Positions 7,048-14,973 of a stretch of DNA of 26,008 bases are shown here, piece by piece. The DNA comes from Alphaproteobacteria bacterium (lineage in GTDB: Bacteria; Pseudomonadota; Alphaproteobacteria; Rs-D84; NBLK01). Location: assembly GCA_016936785.1 (NCBI GenBank), contig JAFGXE010000065.1, positions 1 through 26,008 on the forward strand, written 5' to 3'. The notes beneath the pieces are model-generated. The model worked only from the letters and a program-made list of their open reading frames with translations. It did not search any database and was not told where the DNA came from. The position numbers and the translations under genes were made by a program. Every line of letters begins with the position of its first letter. The stretch's first letter is position 1.

Positions 7048-7450
7048 AGCAAAGGATTGTTTTAAAACATTTGATCCTGTCTCAAAAGAGCAATTAAAAT
7101 TGATTCAGGGCGCACTAAAGAATAACCGTCTCATTCCACTTCCTGAGGATTATTGTGATTTTTTAAATGAGTCAAATGGTGGCATCTGTGGCGATATTGA
7201 ATTTTATGGGACGGCCGAGCATTTTTTTAAAAAACGCTTCTTCACTTTTCCAGATATTGTGAATTATAATAAGCGCTATTTAGATGATTCATTTTTGTTT
7301 AATCGCGTGATTATTGGACAAGATAGTCAGGTCTTTTTTATCTACGATGGACAGAAAAAAACATACCTTATTTGTGATCGAATTAGTTTTATTCCAATCA
7401 AAGCCTTTCGGATTTTTGAAGATCTTAAGAAATACTTGATGATAGATTGA
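7040..7450 (+). CDS. SUKH (SMI1/KNR4) domain protein, possible immunity protein
   Basis: The 136-residue protein carries the SMI1/KNR4 signature LPEDYCDFLNESNGG (about 34-48), followed by an FYG strand and an aromatic, beta-rich middle with 'VFFIYDG'. Pfam SMI1_KNR4 proteins are frequently immunity proteins in bacterial contact-dependent toxin systems, binding and neutralising nucleases; others have housekeeping scaffold roles. I start at the ATG at 7040, which has AGAGGG eight bases upstream and overlaps the previous stop, over the TTG at 7022. The 3' end overlaps the glyA 3' end tail to tail by 26 bases. No toxin carrying a matching nuclease motif is visible in the window. Confidence 0.85.
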   Translation: MFRAKDCFKTFDPVSKEQLKLIQGALKNNRLIPLPEDYCDFLNESNGGICGDIEFYGTAEHFFKKRFFTFPDIVNYNKRYLDDSFLFNRVIIGQDSQVFFIYDGQKKTYLICDRISFIPIKAFRIFEDLKKYLMID

Positions 7451-8576
7451 TTATATCTGCGATTTTATTCCCGCAGGTTTCAAAGTCTTTTTCTGTCCAA
7501 CCGTGTGTGGTCATGGCAGGGGAGCCTAATCGAATGCCAGACGGTTTTGTTGGAGGCGCGGTATCAAACGGCAATCCATTTTTATTGCAGACAATGCCTT
7601 CTTGTTCAAGTGCCTCTGCGACAGTGTTTCCTGTGAGATTGAGTGGGCGCAAATCAACAAGCATGAGATGTGTTTCTGTCCCCCCACCGCTGAGTGTTAA
7701 TCCCCGAGATTGAAGTGTCTTTGCAAGTGCTTGTGCGTTCCGAATGATTTGTTGTGCATACATTTTAAAAGCAGGTTGAAGTGCCTCTTCAAAAGCAACG
7801 CCTTTTCCTGCAATCATAGGAAGAAGAGGGCCTCCTTGTGTGCCTGGGAAAACAGCAGCGTTAATCTTTTTTGCGAGAGCCTCATCATTTGTTAGAATGA
7901 GTCCACCGCGTGCACCGCGGAGTGTTTTGTGTGTGGTTGAGGTGACAATGTCTGCGTAAGGAAACGGTGATGGGTGAACGCCTCCTGCAATAAGTCCTGC
8001 GATATGCGCAATATCTGCCATCAGAATTGCACCGACAGAATCAGCAATTTCTCGAAATTTTTTAAAGTCAATTTGAAAGGGATAGGCTGATCCACCTGCG
8101 ATAATCAGTTTTGGTCTTTCTTTTTTTGCCTGTTCCAAAATTGCGTCATAATCAAGGCGTAATGTTTCAGGGTTGAGTGTATAAGGGACTGACCGGAAGT
8201 ATTTTCCTGAGATGTTTGGATGTGAGCCGTGGGAAAGGTGTCCGCCTGCTGACAGATCCATTCCCATAACAGTTTCTCCAGTTTTGAGGGTCGCTAGGAA
8301 AACAGCGAGATTGGCATTTGCACCACTATGAGGTTGGACATTTGCAAAGGCACAGTTAAAGAGTTTTTTTGCACTTTCTATTGTTTCAGATTCAATTTGA
8401 TCAACGAATTCACAGCCTTGATAATAACGGGCATACGGATATCCTTCTGCGTATTTATTTGTGAGGACAGATCCTTGTGCTTTTAGGACATTGTCTGAAA
8501 CAAAATTTTCTGAGGCAATGAGGTTGACAGTGTCTTTTTGACGGATTTCTTCTTTGTGAATTAAATCTAAGATCAT
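7425..8576 (-). CDS. glyA: Serine hydroxymethyltransferase (compact form)
   Basis: PLP enzyme that interconverts serine and glycine with tetrahydrofolate to give 5,10-methylene-THF, the substrate of the divergently encoded FolD. Landmarks: NLIASENF (about 18-25), TNKYAEGYPYARYY, QPHSGANAN, GGHLSHG, DIAHIAGL and the cofactor site STTHKTLRGARGG with Lys217. At 383 residues it is shorter than the usual 415-430. It begins about 15 residues later than E. coli GlyA and ends about 25 residues early, just after the 'IRLGSPAMTTHGW' region. All catalytic landmarks remain. AAAGGA precedes the start. The last 26 bases overlap the opposing SUKH gene. Confidence 0.95.
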   Translation of the reverse strand: MILDLIHKEEIRQKDTVNLIASENFVSDNVLKAQGSVLTNKYAEGYPYARYYQGCEFVDQIESETIESAKKLFNCAFANVQPHSGANANLAVFLATLKTGETVMGMDLSAGGHLSHGSHPNISGKYFRSVPYTLNPETLRLDYDAILEQAKKERPKLIIAGGSAYPFQIDFKKFREIADSVGAILMADIAHIAGLIAGGVHPSPFPYADIVTSTTHKTLRGARGGLILTNDEALAKKINAAVFPGTQGGPLLPMIAGKGVAFEEALQPAFKMYAQQIIRNAQALAKTLQSRGLTLSGGGTETHLMLVDLRPLNLTGNTVAEALEQEGIVCNKNGLPFDTAPPTKPSGIRLGSPAMTTHGWTEKDFETCGNKIADIINLSSSIS

Positions 8577-8588
8577 CTGTTTATTCCT

Positions 8589-8616
8589 TTGCTTTTTTAG
8601 AAATATATGCTAGAAA
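8589..8616 (+). promoter_or_regulatory. Weak folD promoter, possibly leaderless
   Basis: TTGCTT (8589-8594), 16-base spacer, TAGAAA (8611-8616), ending seven bases before the folD ATG. An alternative -10, TATGCT, lies at 8606-8611. There is no ribosome site before folD. The -35 is poor, so this is tentative. Confidence 0.35.
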
Positions 8617-8630
8617 ACTTGTCATGACAA
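8602..8630 (-). promoter_or_regulatory. glyA promoter overlapping the folD start
   Basis: On the minus strand, TTGTCA (8625-8630) and TATATT (8602-8607) are 17 bases apart. The -35 lies within the first codons of folD and is half of a perfect 16-base palindrome at 8618-8633. Confidence 0.65.
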
Positions 8631-8633
8631 GTC
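8618..8633. promoter_or_regulatory. Perfect 16-base palindrome, candidate operator
   Basis: ACTTGTCA followed directly by TGACAAGT is a gapless inverted repeat centred on the folD start codon and containing the glyA -35. A dimeric regulator bound here could control both one-carbon genes. Partly constrained by codons and a promoter hexamer, so it may be coincidental. Confidence 0.4.
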
Positions 8634-9469
8634 TTAAAATTATTGATGGTCGCGCACTTGCTTCAGAAATTCTTACTTCTGTAAAGTTGCAGATTGATCC
8701 GAACAATCCTCCGTGTTTTGCTGTAATTCAAGTTGGCGGAAATCCTGTATCTAATGTTTATATTCGACATAAGTTTAAAAAAGCAATCGCATTGGGCATA
8801 GAGCCAAAGCATCTCCATTTTGCAGAGGACGTTTCTGAAGAAAGAATTGAAAAAGAAATTAGACGGCTTAATAAGGATAAAACGATTCATGGTGTCATGA
8901 TTCAAATGCCTTTGCCTGAAAATCTTAATGCACGAAAACTGATGGATTTGATTGCTTCCGATAAAGATATTGACGGACTTCATTCGCGTAATCTCGGGCG
9001 TTTGATGGTTGGCGAAAAGGGGCTTTATTCTTGTACGCCTCAGGGGATTATGTATGCGATTCACTCTATGAAAAAAGATCTTACCTCACTTCATGCTGTT
9101 GTTGTTGGGCGTTCTAATCTTGTGGGAAAACCGGTTGCTCAGATGCTTTTAAATGCCAATTGCACAGTTTCAATTGTGCACTCAAAAACACGCGATATTA
9201 AATCGATTACACAAAAAGCGGATATTCTTGTTGTGGCTGTGGGGCATGCAAATCTTGTTAAAGCAGATTGGGTTAAAGATGGGGCGATTGTAATTGATGT
9301 TGGGATTAATCGTCTTGGAGATGGGATGCTTGTTGGAGATGTAGATTTTGAGAATGTAAAAGAAAAAGCGTTTGCCATTACACCTGTGCCAAAAGGGATT
9401 GGTCCTCTGACGATTGCCTTTTTAATGAAAAATATAATGGATGCATGGGAGATACAGAATGATAAATAA
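8624..9469 (+). CDS. folD: Bifunctional methylenetetrahydrofolate dehydrogenase/cyclohydrolase
   Basis: Converts 5,10-methylene-THF to 10-formyl-THF via methenyl-THF in the cytosol. The 281-residue length is normal. Visible sites are the catalytic Y46-x3-K50 pair in SNVYIRHKFKKA, the substrate motif QMPLP, 'DIDGLH', the NADP-binding VVGRSNLVGKPVAQML, and the C-terminal ITPVPKGIGPLTIAFLM. The last block has Lys where most members read PVPGGVGP, a mild departure near the active site. It stands divergent from glyA, which makes its substrate, and overlaps the downstream trhP-like gene by 11 bases, so folD and trhP are co-transcribed. No Shine-Dalgarno is evident. Confidence 0.96.
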   Translation: MTSLKIIDGRALASEILTSVKLQIDPNNPPCFAVIQVGGNPVSNVYIRHKFKKAIALGIEPKHLHFAEDVSEERIEKEIRRLNKDKTIHGVMIQMPLPENLNARKLMDLIASDKDIDGLHSRNLGRLMVGEKGLYSCTPQGIMYAIHSMKKDLTSLHAVVVGRSNLVGKPVAQMLLNANCTVSIVHSKTRDIKSITQKADILVVAVGHANLVKADWVKDGAIVIDVGINRLGDGMLVGDVDFENVKEKAFAITPVPKGIGPLTIAFLMKNIMDAWEIQNDK

Positions 9470-10733
9470 ACCTGAACTTCTTGTGCCTGGTGGATCGTTG
9501 GATAAGATTAAAGTAGCGTTGATGTATGGGGCGGATGCTGTGTATGCAGGTGTGCCAGATTTGTCTTTGCGTGAGAAAGCAAAGATGACTTACGAAGAAG
9601 TTGAAGAAGCCATTAACCTTTCTCATCAAATGGGAAAGAAGATGTATCTTGCGTTTAATATTTTTTCTCATAATAAAGATTTGCCGAAGGTGCCTAAGGT
9701 TGTTGAGATGATAAAAAGATTGAACCCAGATGGATTGATTATTTCTGACCCAGGGATTTTCATGATGGTGCATAAAGCATTGCCAGAGATGCCTCTTCAT
9801 GTATCAACTCAGGCGAATGTGTGTTCTTATGAAACAATTAATTTTTGGAAAGATATGGGCGCAAAGTTATGTGTGCTTGCGCGGGAAGTTTCTTTTGAAG
9901 AAATTAAAGAAATTCGTGAAAAGGTGCCAGATATTCGTCTTGAAATGTTTATTCATGGCGCAATGTGTATGAGCTATTCGGGACGGTGTTTGTTGTCAAA
10001 TTATATGACAGGACGTGGTGCGAATCAGGGGAATTGTGCACAAAGTTGTCGCTGGAAATATCGCGTACATGAAAAGAAAGATGAAGCACAGTTTTTTCTC
10101 GAAGAAGATAGTCGAAAAGGTGAATACATGCCGATCATTGAGAATGATCGCGGGACGTTTATTATGTCGTCAAAAGATATGTGTTTAATGCCTCGTTTGC
10201 CTGAATTGGTTGAGTCTGGGATTGATGTATTTAAGCTCGAGGGACGGAATAAAAGTGCCTATTATGTTGCGACTGTGACACGCGCATATCGCAATGCGAT
10301 TGACGCGTATTTTGAGAATCCTGAGGCATTTGATTTTGAACCATTTCAAGCAGAGCTTGATACACTTCAAAATCGCGGGTATACATTTGGGTTCTTTGAT
10401 GGCGTGCCGGATGGTGGCGCGCAGACGTATGAGTCGACGCGGTCTGATGGAAATTGGCGAACGGCCGGTCTTGTGGTTTCACTATCATCAGATGGTCTTC
10501 AGTTGGAGCTCAAAAATGCTGTGGCTAAAGGGGATAAAATTTTCCTTCTGTCTCCGAGTCGTTTTGATGCCTATGAAATTATCTTAAAAGATCTCGTTGA
10601 TTTTAATTCTGGCGAAGAAAAAGATATGTTTTCAGCAGGGCAAAACCAAAGTATTTTGATTAAGAAAGAATGGTTGCCAGAAAATTGGCAAACTCTTTTT
10701 CCAAGATTGACGATGGCACGCAAAAAGATTTAA
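9459..10733 (+). CDS. trhP: U32-family protein, TrhP (YegQ)-like tRNA hydroxylation factor
   Basis: The 424-residue protein opens with ELLVPGGSLDKIKVALMYGADAVYAG, the U32 'collagenase-like' N-terminus, followed by STQANVCSYE, 'LAREVSFEEI' and the family signature region 'FIHGAMCMSYSGRCLLSNY...GNCAQSCRWKY' (about 165-200), then MSSKDMCLM and FKLEGRNKSAYYVA. These match YegQ/TrhP better than the shorter UbiU/UbiV; TrhP promotes prephenate-dependent hydroxylation of U34 in some tRNAs. The clustered cysteines could bind an iron-sulfur cluster, as shown for UbiU/V. I chose the ATG at 9459, with GGGAG seven bases upstream inside folD. The subfamily call is from memory of motifs, and peptidase activity is unlikely. 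Confidence 0.82.
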   Translation: MINKPELLVPGGSLDKIKVALMYGADAVYAGVPDLSLREKAKMTYEEVEEAINLSHQMGKKMYLAFNIFSHNKDLPKVPKVVEMIKRLNPDGLIISDPGIFMMVHKALPEMPLHVSTQANVCSYETINFWKDMGAKLCVLAREVSFEEIKEIREKVPDIRLEMFIHGAMCMSYSGRCLLSNYMTGRGANQGNCAQSCRWKYRVHEKKDEAQFFLEEDSRKGEYMPIIENDRGTFIMSSKDMCLMPRLPELVESGIDVFKLEGRNKSAYYVATVTRAYRNAIDAYFENPEAFDFEPFQAELDTLQNRGYTFGFFDGVPDGGAQTYESTRSDGNWRTAGLVVSLSSDGLQLELKNAVAKGDKIFLLSPSRFDAYEIILKDLVDFNSGEEKDMFSAGQNQSILIKKEWLPENWQTLFPRLTMARKKI

Positions 10734-10798
10734 AAGAAATTAATTCTATTGGTGCTTATTTAATTTTTCCAAATTTTTTTTGGCTCTATTTTATTGTT

Positions 10799-10842
10799 TC
10801 ACTTAGTTGAGATGGAGATCCCGACCTGCGTCGGGATGACAA
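10799..10842. repeat. Dispersed palindromic repeat, copy 2
   Basis: ATCCCGAC (10818-10825), CTGC loop, GTCGGGAT (10830-10837), then GACAA. It is identical in its 20-base core to the copy at 3024-3043 and shares the upstream CACTTAGT flank. It lies in the convergent gap between trhP and xseA. Confidence 0.75.
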
Positions 10843-10851
10843 AAGAGATGA

Positions 10852-10878
10852 CTGGATCCCCGCTACGTGAGGATGACA
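10852..10878. repeat. Diverged palindromic repeat, copy 3
   Basis: Starts ten bases after copy 2. It keeps the outer 'GGATCCC...GGATGACA' frame but has a different, imperfect stem (ATCCCCGC against GTGAGGAT, one mismatch and one G-T pair). It looks like a second, decayed member of the same element family placed in tandem. Confidence 0.6.
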
Positions 10879-10893
10879 GAAAAAGTGGATTTT

Positions 10894-12129
10894 CTAGAAA
10901 AGTCCCTCTTGTTTTGGTTTTGTGTTCAGGAGGATTTCACCATCATGGAAGATGATTTTTTCGGGTGGATTTGTTTGTGCTTTTTCAGCTGAGGAAATGA
11001 CGGAATCATTTTTTCCCTTCACAATTGCGAAACCGCGTTGGAGCACTTTTTTAAATGAATAGCTCTCAAGAAGGCGGGAGAAATTTTCGACTTTTTGTGT
11101 TGCAAAGGTGAGGCGATAGGTCATTTTTTCTTTAAGATTTGTCGTGCGATCATCGAGGCGACGGATTTGATCTTCGACAAGTCGCATTGGGGTCAAAATT
11201 TTTCCTGCTTGCGTATCCAATTGCATTTTTTTTGTTTGAAGAAAATTATGAATATTGCGCGTCAAACGGAGTTGTTTTTCTTGAAGTGCTTGAAGCAGAT
11301 CACTTCGCACGGGAACAGCTTTTTCGGCGGCACCTGTTGGTGTGGGTGCGCGTAAGTCAGACGCATAATCAACGAGTGTGGTATCTGTCTCATGTCCGAC
11401 TGCTGAAATGATCGGAATTTTAGAGTTGGCAACAGCACGGACAACATTTTCTTCATTAAAGGGCATGAGGTCTTGGAGGCTTCCACCACCACGCGCGAGA
11501 ATAAGAAGGTCTGGTTTTTCTGAATCGGGAAGCGCATTAAACCCATCAATTCCTGCTGTAATAAATTTATCCGCGCCATCACCTTGAACGGCACATGGCC
11601 ATAATACAACATGAACTGGAAAACGTTCTGAAATTCGGTGAAGAATATCTCTGAAAACAGCGCCTGTTGCAGAAGTGATAACACCTATTTTTTGAGGGAG
11701 AAAGGGCAGTGGCTTTTTGCGTGCGGAATCAAATAATCCTTCAGCTTGGAGTTTTTTCTTTCGATCTTCGATTTGTTTGAGAAGAGCGCCTTCACCTTCG
11801 ACTTCAACGGCTTCGATGGTGATTTGATAACTGGAACGCCCGGCGTAAGTTGTGATTTTCCCTGTCGCTACAACTTCCATGCCGTCTTTTAAGTCGATGT
11901 TAAGCGGAGTCCATTTCCAAATGACCCCATTGAGAATAAAATCTCGTCCGCCCGATTTTTCTTTCAAATCGAGGTAGATATGACCGCTCGTGTGTTTTTT
12001 GAGACCATGAATTTCTCCTTTGACTTTAATGCGCGTAAAAGCAGTTTCAACAACGCCTTTGAGAAGTTCTGAAAGAAGACTGACGGAAACAACATTTTCC
12101 ATGTTTAAAATTGGATTAGGTTTTTGCAT
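10894..12129 (-). CDS. xseA: Exodeoxyribonuclease VII large subunit
   Basis: Large subunit of exonuclease VII, which degrades single-stranded DNA in repair together with XseB (not in this window). The 411-residue protein has the N-terminal OB fold ('ISLLSELLKG' type start, 'VKGEIHGLKKHTSGHIYLDLK'), the linker 'EGLFDSARKKPLPFLPQKIGVITSATGAVFRDIL', and the catalytic-domain motifs LILARGGGSLQDL, AVGHETDTTLVDYASDLRAPTPTGAAE, followed by a long coiled-coil region and the C-terminal 'SYKKVLQRGFAIV'-type block. It starts one base after the tsaD stop, so tsaD and xseA form an operon. The linkage looks like local arrangement rather than shared function. Confidence 0.96.
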   Translation of the reverse strand: MQKPNPILNMENVVSVSLLSELLKGVVETAFTRIKVKGEIHGLKKHTSGHIYLDLKEKSGGRDFILNGVIWKWTPLNIDLKDGMEVVATGKITTYAGRSSYQITIEAVEVEGEGALLKQIEDRKKKLQAEGLFDSARKKPLPFLPQKIGVITSATGAVFRDILHRISERFPVHVVLWPCAVQGDGADKFITAGIDGFNALPDSEKPDLLILARGGGSLQDLMPFNEENVVRAVANSKIPIISAVGHETDTTLVDYASDLRAPTPTGAAEKAVPVRSDLLQALQEKQLRLTRNIHNFLQTKKMQLDTQAGKILTPMRLVEDQIRRLDDRTTNLKEKMTYRLTFATQKVENFSRLLESYSFKKVLQRGFAIVKGKNDSVISSAEKAQTNPPEKIIFHDGEILLNTKPKQEGLF

Positions 12130-12130
12130 T

Positions 12131-13144
12131 TTACTTTATCTCTTCTAGGTTTTTACGGGGGTAAGCCGTTGCGGACATGTCGCTGAATTTTTTCAAGCGT
12201 GCGCGTTCGTAGCCTGCCCAAGCGATCATGACACCATTGTCTACACACAGAGAAGGTGTCGGCACAAAGAAAGGGATCTTTTCTTTTGCGCAAAGTGTTT
12301 TAAGGCGTTCGCGGAGAAAGGTATTACGGGCAACGCCACCGGCAAAAGCAACGCCATTGAGTTTGAGGTTTTTTGTTTGTTGAAGCACTGTTTCGAGGCG
12401 ATCTTCAACTGTTTCACAAACGGCTTCTTGAAAAGAGGCGCAGATGTCATTGATTTCTGTTTCTGAGAGACTTTCTTTTTCTTGAGCGATTCGACGAACA
12501 GCAGACTTCAAGCCTGAGAAAGAAAAATTCGGTTCTATTTTTCCTTTCATCGGACGGGGGAAATTATATTTTGTTTTGTCACCAAATTTTGCGTTTTTGT
12601 CGACTTCAGGGCCTCCTGGGTAAGGAAGATTAAGAAGTTTCGCGACTTTATCGAACGCTTCTCCAAGGGCATCGTCGAGTGTTGTGCCAAGAATTTTATA
12701 ATCTCCGATTCCATTCATTAAAATGAATTGGGTATGTCCGCCTGAGGCAAGAAAAACAAGATGTGGAAAGGGAATCTCATTTTCAAAACGTGGCATAAGC
12801 GCATGGGCTTCGAGGTGGTTAATTCCAATAAAAGGTTTGTCGAGTGCATAAGCGAGTGCTTTTCCAAATGTAAGACCAACATTCACACCACCGATGAGGC
12901 CTGGCCCTTGAACGGCAGCAATAACATCAAGATCAGAAAGAGAAATGTGTGCATCTTCTAGCGTTTGTTTCAGGAGAATATCAACTTTTTCAATATGTGC
13001 GCGCGAGGCAATCTCGGGGACGACGCCACCATAGATTTGATGGAGATCAATTTGTGTAAAAAGTGTATGCGCAATAAGGCGACGATCTTTTAAAATCGCA
13101 ATGCCTGTTTCGTCACAACTGCTTTCGATACCCAGTACGTACAT
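12131..13144 (-). CDS. tsaD: tRNA N6-threonylcarbamoyladenosine transferase, TsaD
   Basis: Transfers the threonylcarbamoyl group to A37 of ANN-decoding tRNAs with TsaB and TsaE. At 337 residues it has typical length. Motifs are MYVLGIESSCDETG at the start, the metal ligands H110 and H114 in INHLEAHALMP, FLASGGHTQFI, LGEAFDKVAKLL with PGGP, and the 'GGVARNTFLRERL' and CVDNGVMIAWAG blocks near the end. GAGGAAA precedes the ATG. It is the first gene of a two-gene unit with xseA and is divergent from lpxA. Confidence 0.97.
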   Translation of the reverse strand: MYVLGIESSCDETGIAILKDRRLIAHTLFTQIDLHQIYGGVVPEIASRAHIEKVDILLKQTLEDAHISLSDLDVIAAVQGPGLIGGVNVGLTFGKALAYALDKPFIGINHLEAHALMPRFENEIPFPHLVFLASGGHTQFILMNGIGDYKILGTTLDDALGEAFDKVAKLLNLPYPGGPEVDKNAKFGDKTKYNFPRPMKGKIEPNFSFSGLKSAVRRIAQEKESLSETEINDICASFQEAVCETVEDRLETVLQQTKNLKLNGVAFAGGVARNTFLRERLKTLCAKEKIPFFVPTPSLCVDNGVMIAWAGYERARLKKFSDMSATAYPRKNLEEIK

Positions 13145-13171
13145 CGCTTTCCTCTGTTATTATTTTAAGAA

Positions 13172-13200
13172 ACAGTAACGTGTTTTTTCTCGTGCGTCAA
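13172..13200 (-). promoter_or_regulatory. tsaD-xseA promoter
   Basis: On the minus strand, TTGACG (13195-13200), 17-base spacer, TACTGT (13172-13177). Initiation near 13165 leaves a leader of about 20 bases with an AGAGGAAA ribosome site. Confidence 0.6.
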
Positions 13201-13220
13201 TTTGTAATATTTTGTAATAT
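13201..13220. repeat. Two tandem TTTGTAATAT decamers
   Basis: Two perfect, adjacent 10-base copies lie next to the tsaD -35 and upstream of lpxA. Each contains a TAATAT that could act as a -10 for lpxA, but I see no matching -35. They may be a binding site or simply AT-rich sequence. Confidence 0.4.
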
Positions 13221-13247
13221 TTGAATTCTTTTTTTTGAGGAGTGAGG

Positions 13248-14129
13248 ATGTTATCTTTGGAACAAACAGAAAAAGGAAAAAAGATGCAAGTTGCACAACT
13301 CCATACTCAAACAAATATTCATCGGACGGCTCAGATCCATCCGACATCAGTTGTTTCTGCAACGGCACGTATTGCAGCGAATGTTAAAATTGGTCCTTTC
13401 TGTGTGATTGGTGATAACGTTGAGTTGGCTGAAAATGTTGAATTAAAATCTCATGTTGTTGTTGATGGCGAACATGGCGGTGCGTATATTGGTGCTGGAA
13501 CAAAAGTTTATCCATTTGCTGTGATTGGTATGATTTCTCAGGATATGAAATATTATCATTCTGAAGAAGCGACAGGTCTAACAATTGGTAAAAACAATAT
13601 TATTCGTGAACATGTGACGATTCATATGGGAACACCTGCGTCTAATGGAACGGTTGTTGGAAATAACAATCTATTCATGGTTGGTGTTCATATTGCTCAT
13701 GACTGCAAAGTCGGAAATAATATTTATATTGCAAATAATACCCCACTTGCAGGTGAAGTTGAGATTGATGATTTTGCGATTATTGGCGGGAATAGTGCCA
13801 TACAACAATTTGTCAAAATTGGAAAATATGCGTTTGTTGGCGGGATGACTGCTGTTGATCAAGATATTCTACCATATAGTCGTGCGATTGGGGCACGTCC
13901 TGCGACATGGGAAGGTTTGAATGTTATTGGTCTCCGTCGTAAAGGATTTACAGGTGGACAGATTGAAACAATCAACGAAGCTTATCGTATTCTATTTTCA
14001 GATCTTCTGTTAGTGAAACGTATTGAAGCGTTAGAAGTTCTTGCAAAAGATGCTCCTGAAGTTCAGATCGTTTTGAATGCAGTGAAAGATCGCTCAAAAC
14101 ATTCTTTTGCAATACCACGTAAAAAATAA
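13248..14129 (+). CDS. lpxA: UDP-N-acetylglucosamine acyltransferase
   Basis: First step of lipid A synthesis: transfer of a 3-hydroxyacyl chain from acyl carrier protein to UDP-GlcNAc in the cytosol, as a left-handed beta-helix trimer. The hexapeptide repeats begin around IHPTSVVSATARIAANVKIGP. 'IIREHVTIHMGT' and 'VGVHIAHDCKVGN' hold the active-site histidine (about 151), and 'LNVIGLRRKGF' is the start of the alpha-helical C-terminus. From the ATG at 13248 the protein has 293 residues, with GAGGAG just upstream. The ATG at 13284 (AAGGA upstream, 281 residues) is a real alternative because the family normally has fewer residues before the helix. lpxI follows after 37 bases; lpxD, fabZ and lpxB, often neighbours, are absent. 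Confidence 0.95.
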   Translation: MLSLEQTEKGKKMQVAQLHTQTNIHRTAQIHPTSVVSATARIAANVKIGPFCVIGDNVELAENVELKSHVVVDGEHGGAYIGAGTKVYPFAVIGMISQDMKYYHSEEATGLTIGKNNIIREHVTIHMGTPASNGTVVGNNNLFMVGVHIAHDCKVGNNIYIANNTPLAGEVEIDDFAIIGGNSAIQQFVKIGKYAFVGGMTAVDQDILPYSRAIGARPATWEGLNVIGLRRKGFTGGQIETINEAYRILFSDLLLVKRIEALEVLAKDAPEVQIVLNAVKDRSKHSFAIPRKK

Positions 14130-14130
14130 C

Positions 14131-14159
14131 AAGACATTTTAGTTAAAGTCAGTTATGTT
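14131..14159 (+). promoter_or_regulatory. Possible lpxI promoter, leaderless type
   Basis: AAGACA (14131-14136), 17-base spacer, TATGTT (14154-14159), ending seven bases before the ATG at 14167. Both hexamers are 4/6 matches. The spacing matches the other leaderless promoters here. Confidence 0.4.
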
Positions 14160-14166
14160 GGTGCTT

Positions 14167-14973
14167 ATGGATATTCAAAAAGTTGGTGTAATCGCAGGAC
14201 GTGGAGATCTTCCACATTTACTTAAGCAAAAATTTATTGCTCACAAAATGCCTCATTTTTTTCTTGGGATTAAAAGTGTTGTGAATGAAAACATTTGCGA
14301 TATTGTTTTACCTATTGGACAACTCGGAAAAGCAATTAGAACTTTTCAGAAAGAAAAAGTATCTCATGTTATTTTTATTGGAGGACTCGATCGTCCTGCT
14401 CGTGATCAAATTAAACCTGACTTAAAAGGGTGGATTTTTCTTTTGACTCATGCGTTTAAGATTAAAGGTGATAACAGCCTTTTGCTTTCTCTTGCGACTA
14501 TTTTTGAAAAAGCAGGAATGACTGTGATTGGTATTGATGATGTGATCCCAGAGTTGCTGGTTGAGGAAAAATGTTATACAAAGTCAAAACCGTCTGTAAA
14601 AGAAAAGAAAACAATCTTGTATGGTTTTGGCCTTGCTCAAACTCTTGGGCAAATGGATGTTGGGCAGTCAGTTGTTGTTCAAGGAAGTTTATGTCTTGGA
14701 CTTGAAGCGATTGAAGGGACAGACAATCTCATTCAACGTTGTGAAAAACTGAAAAGAGGGAAAGAAAAGCCAATTCTTGTAAAAGTTAAGAAGCCAACGC
14801 AAGATCGGAGATTGGACTTGCCAACAATTGGGTTATCTACGATTAAGAATATTGTAAAGGCAGGGTATCGTGGCGTTGCTGTTGATGCAGGACATGTTCT
14901 TTTTTCTGAAAAAGATAAAGCGATTGCGTATGCTAATGAACATCGTGTCTTTATTATTGGTGTCAAAAGATGA
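14167..14973 (+). CDS. lpxI: UDP-2,3-diacylglucosamine pyrophosphatase, LpxI type
   Basis: Hydrolyses UDP-2,3-diacylglucosamine to lipid X in lipid A synthesis; LpxI replaces LpxH in many alphaproteobacteria. The 268-residue protein shows the family N-terminus VGVIAGRGDLPHLL, 'FIGGLDRPARDQIKPDL', and the C-terminal catalytic domain with 'QDRRLDLPTIGLSTI' and GYRGVAVDAGHVL. No ribosome site precedes either ATG (14155 or 14167). I prefer 14167 because a possible promoter's -10 overlaps the earlier ATG and because the N-terminus then matches the family. Read-through from lpxA is also possible. The stop overlaps the next start by four bases. Confidence 0.93.
   Translation: MDIQKVGVIAGRGDLPHLLKQKFIAHKMPHFFLGIKSVVNENICDIVLPIGQLGKAIRTFQKEKVSHVIFIGGLDRPARDQIKPDLKGWIFLLTHAFKIKGDNSLLLSLATIFEKAGMTVIGIDDVIPELLVEEKCYTKSKPSVKEKKTILYGFGLAQTLGQMDVGQSVVVQGSLCLGLEAIEGTDNLIQRCEKLKRGKEKPILVKVKKPTQDRRLDLPTIGLSTIKNIVKAGYRGVAVDAGHVLFSEKDKAIAYANEHRVFIIGVKR

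Noticed and set aside
8663..9064. 133-residue minus-strand ORF within folD
   Set aside because: It is antisense to conserved FolD motifs and has the composition of a shadow frame.
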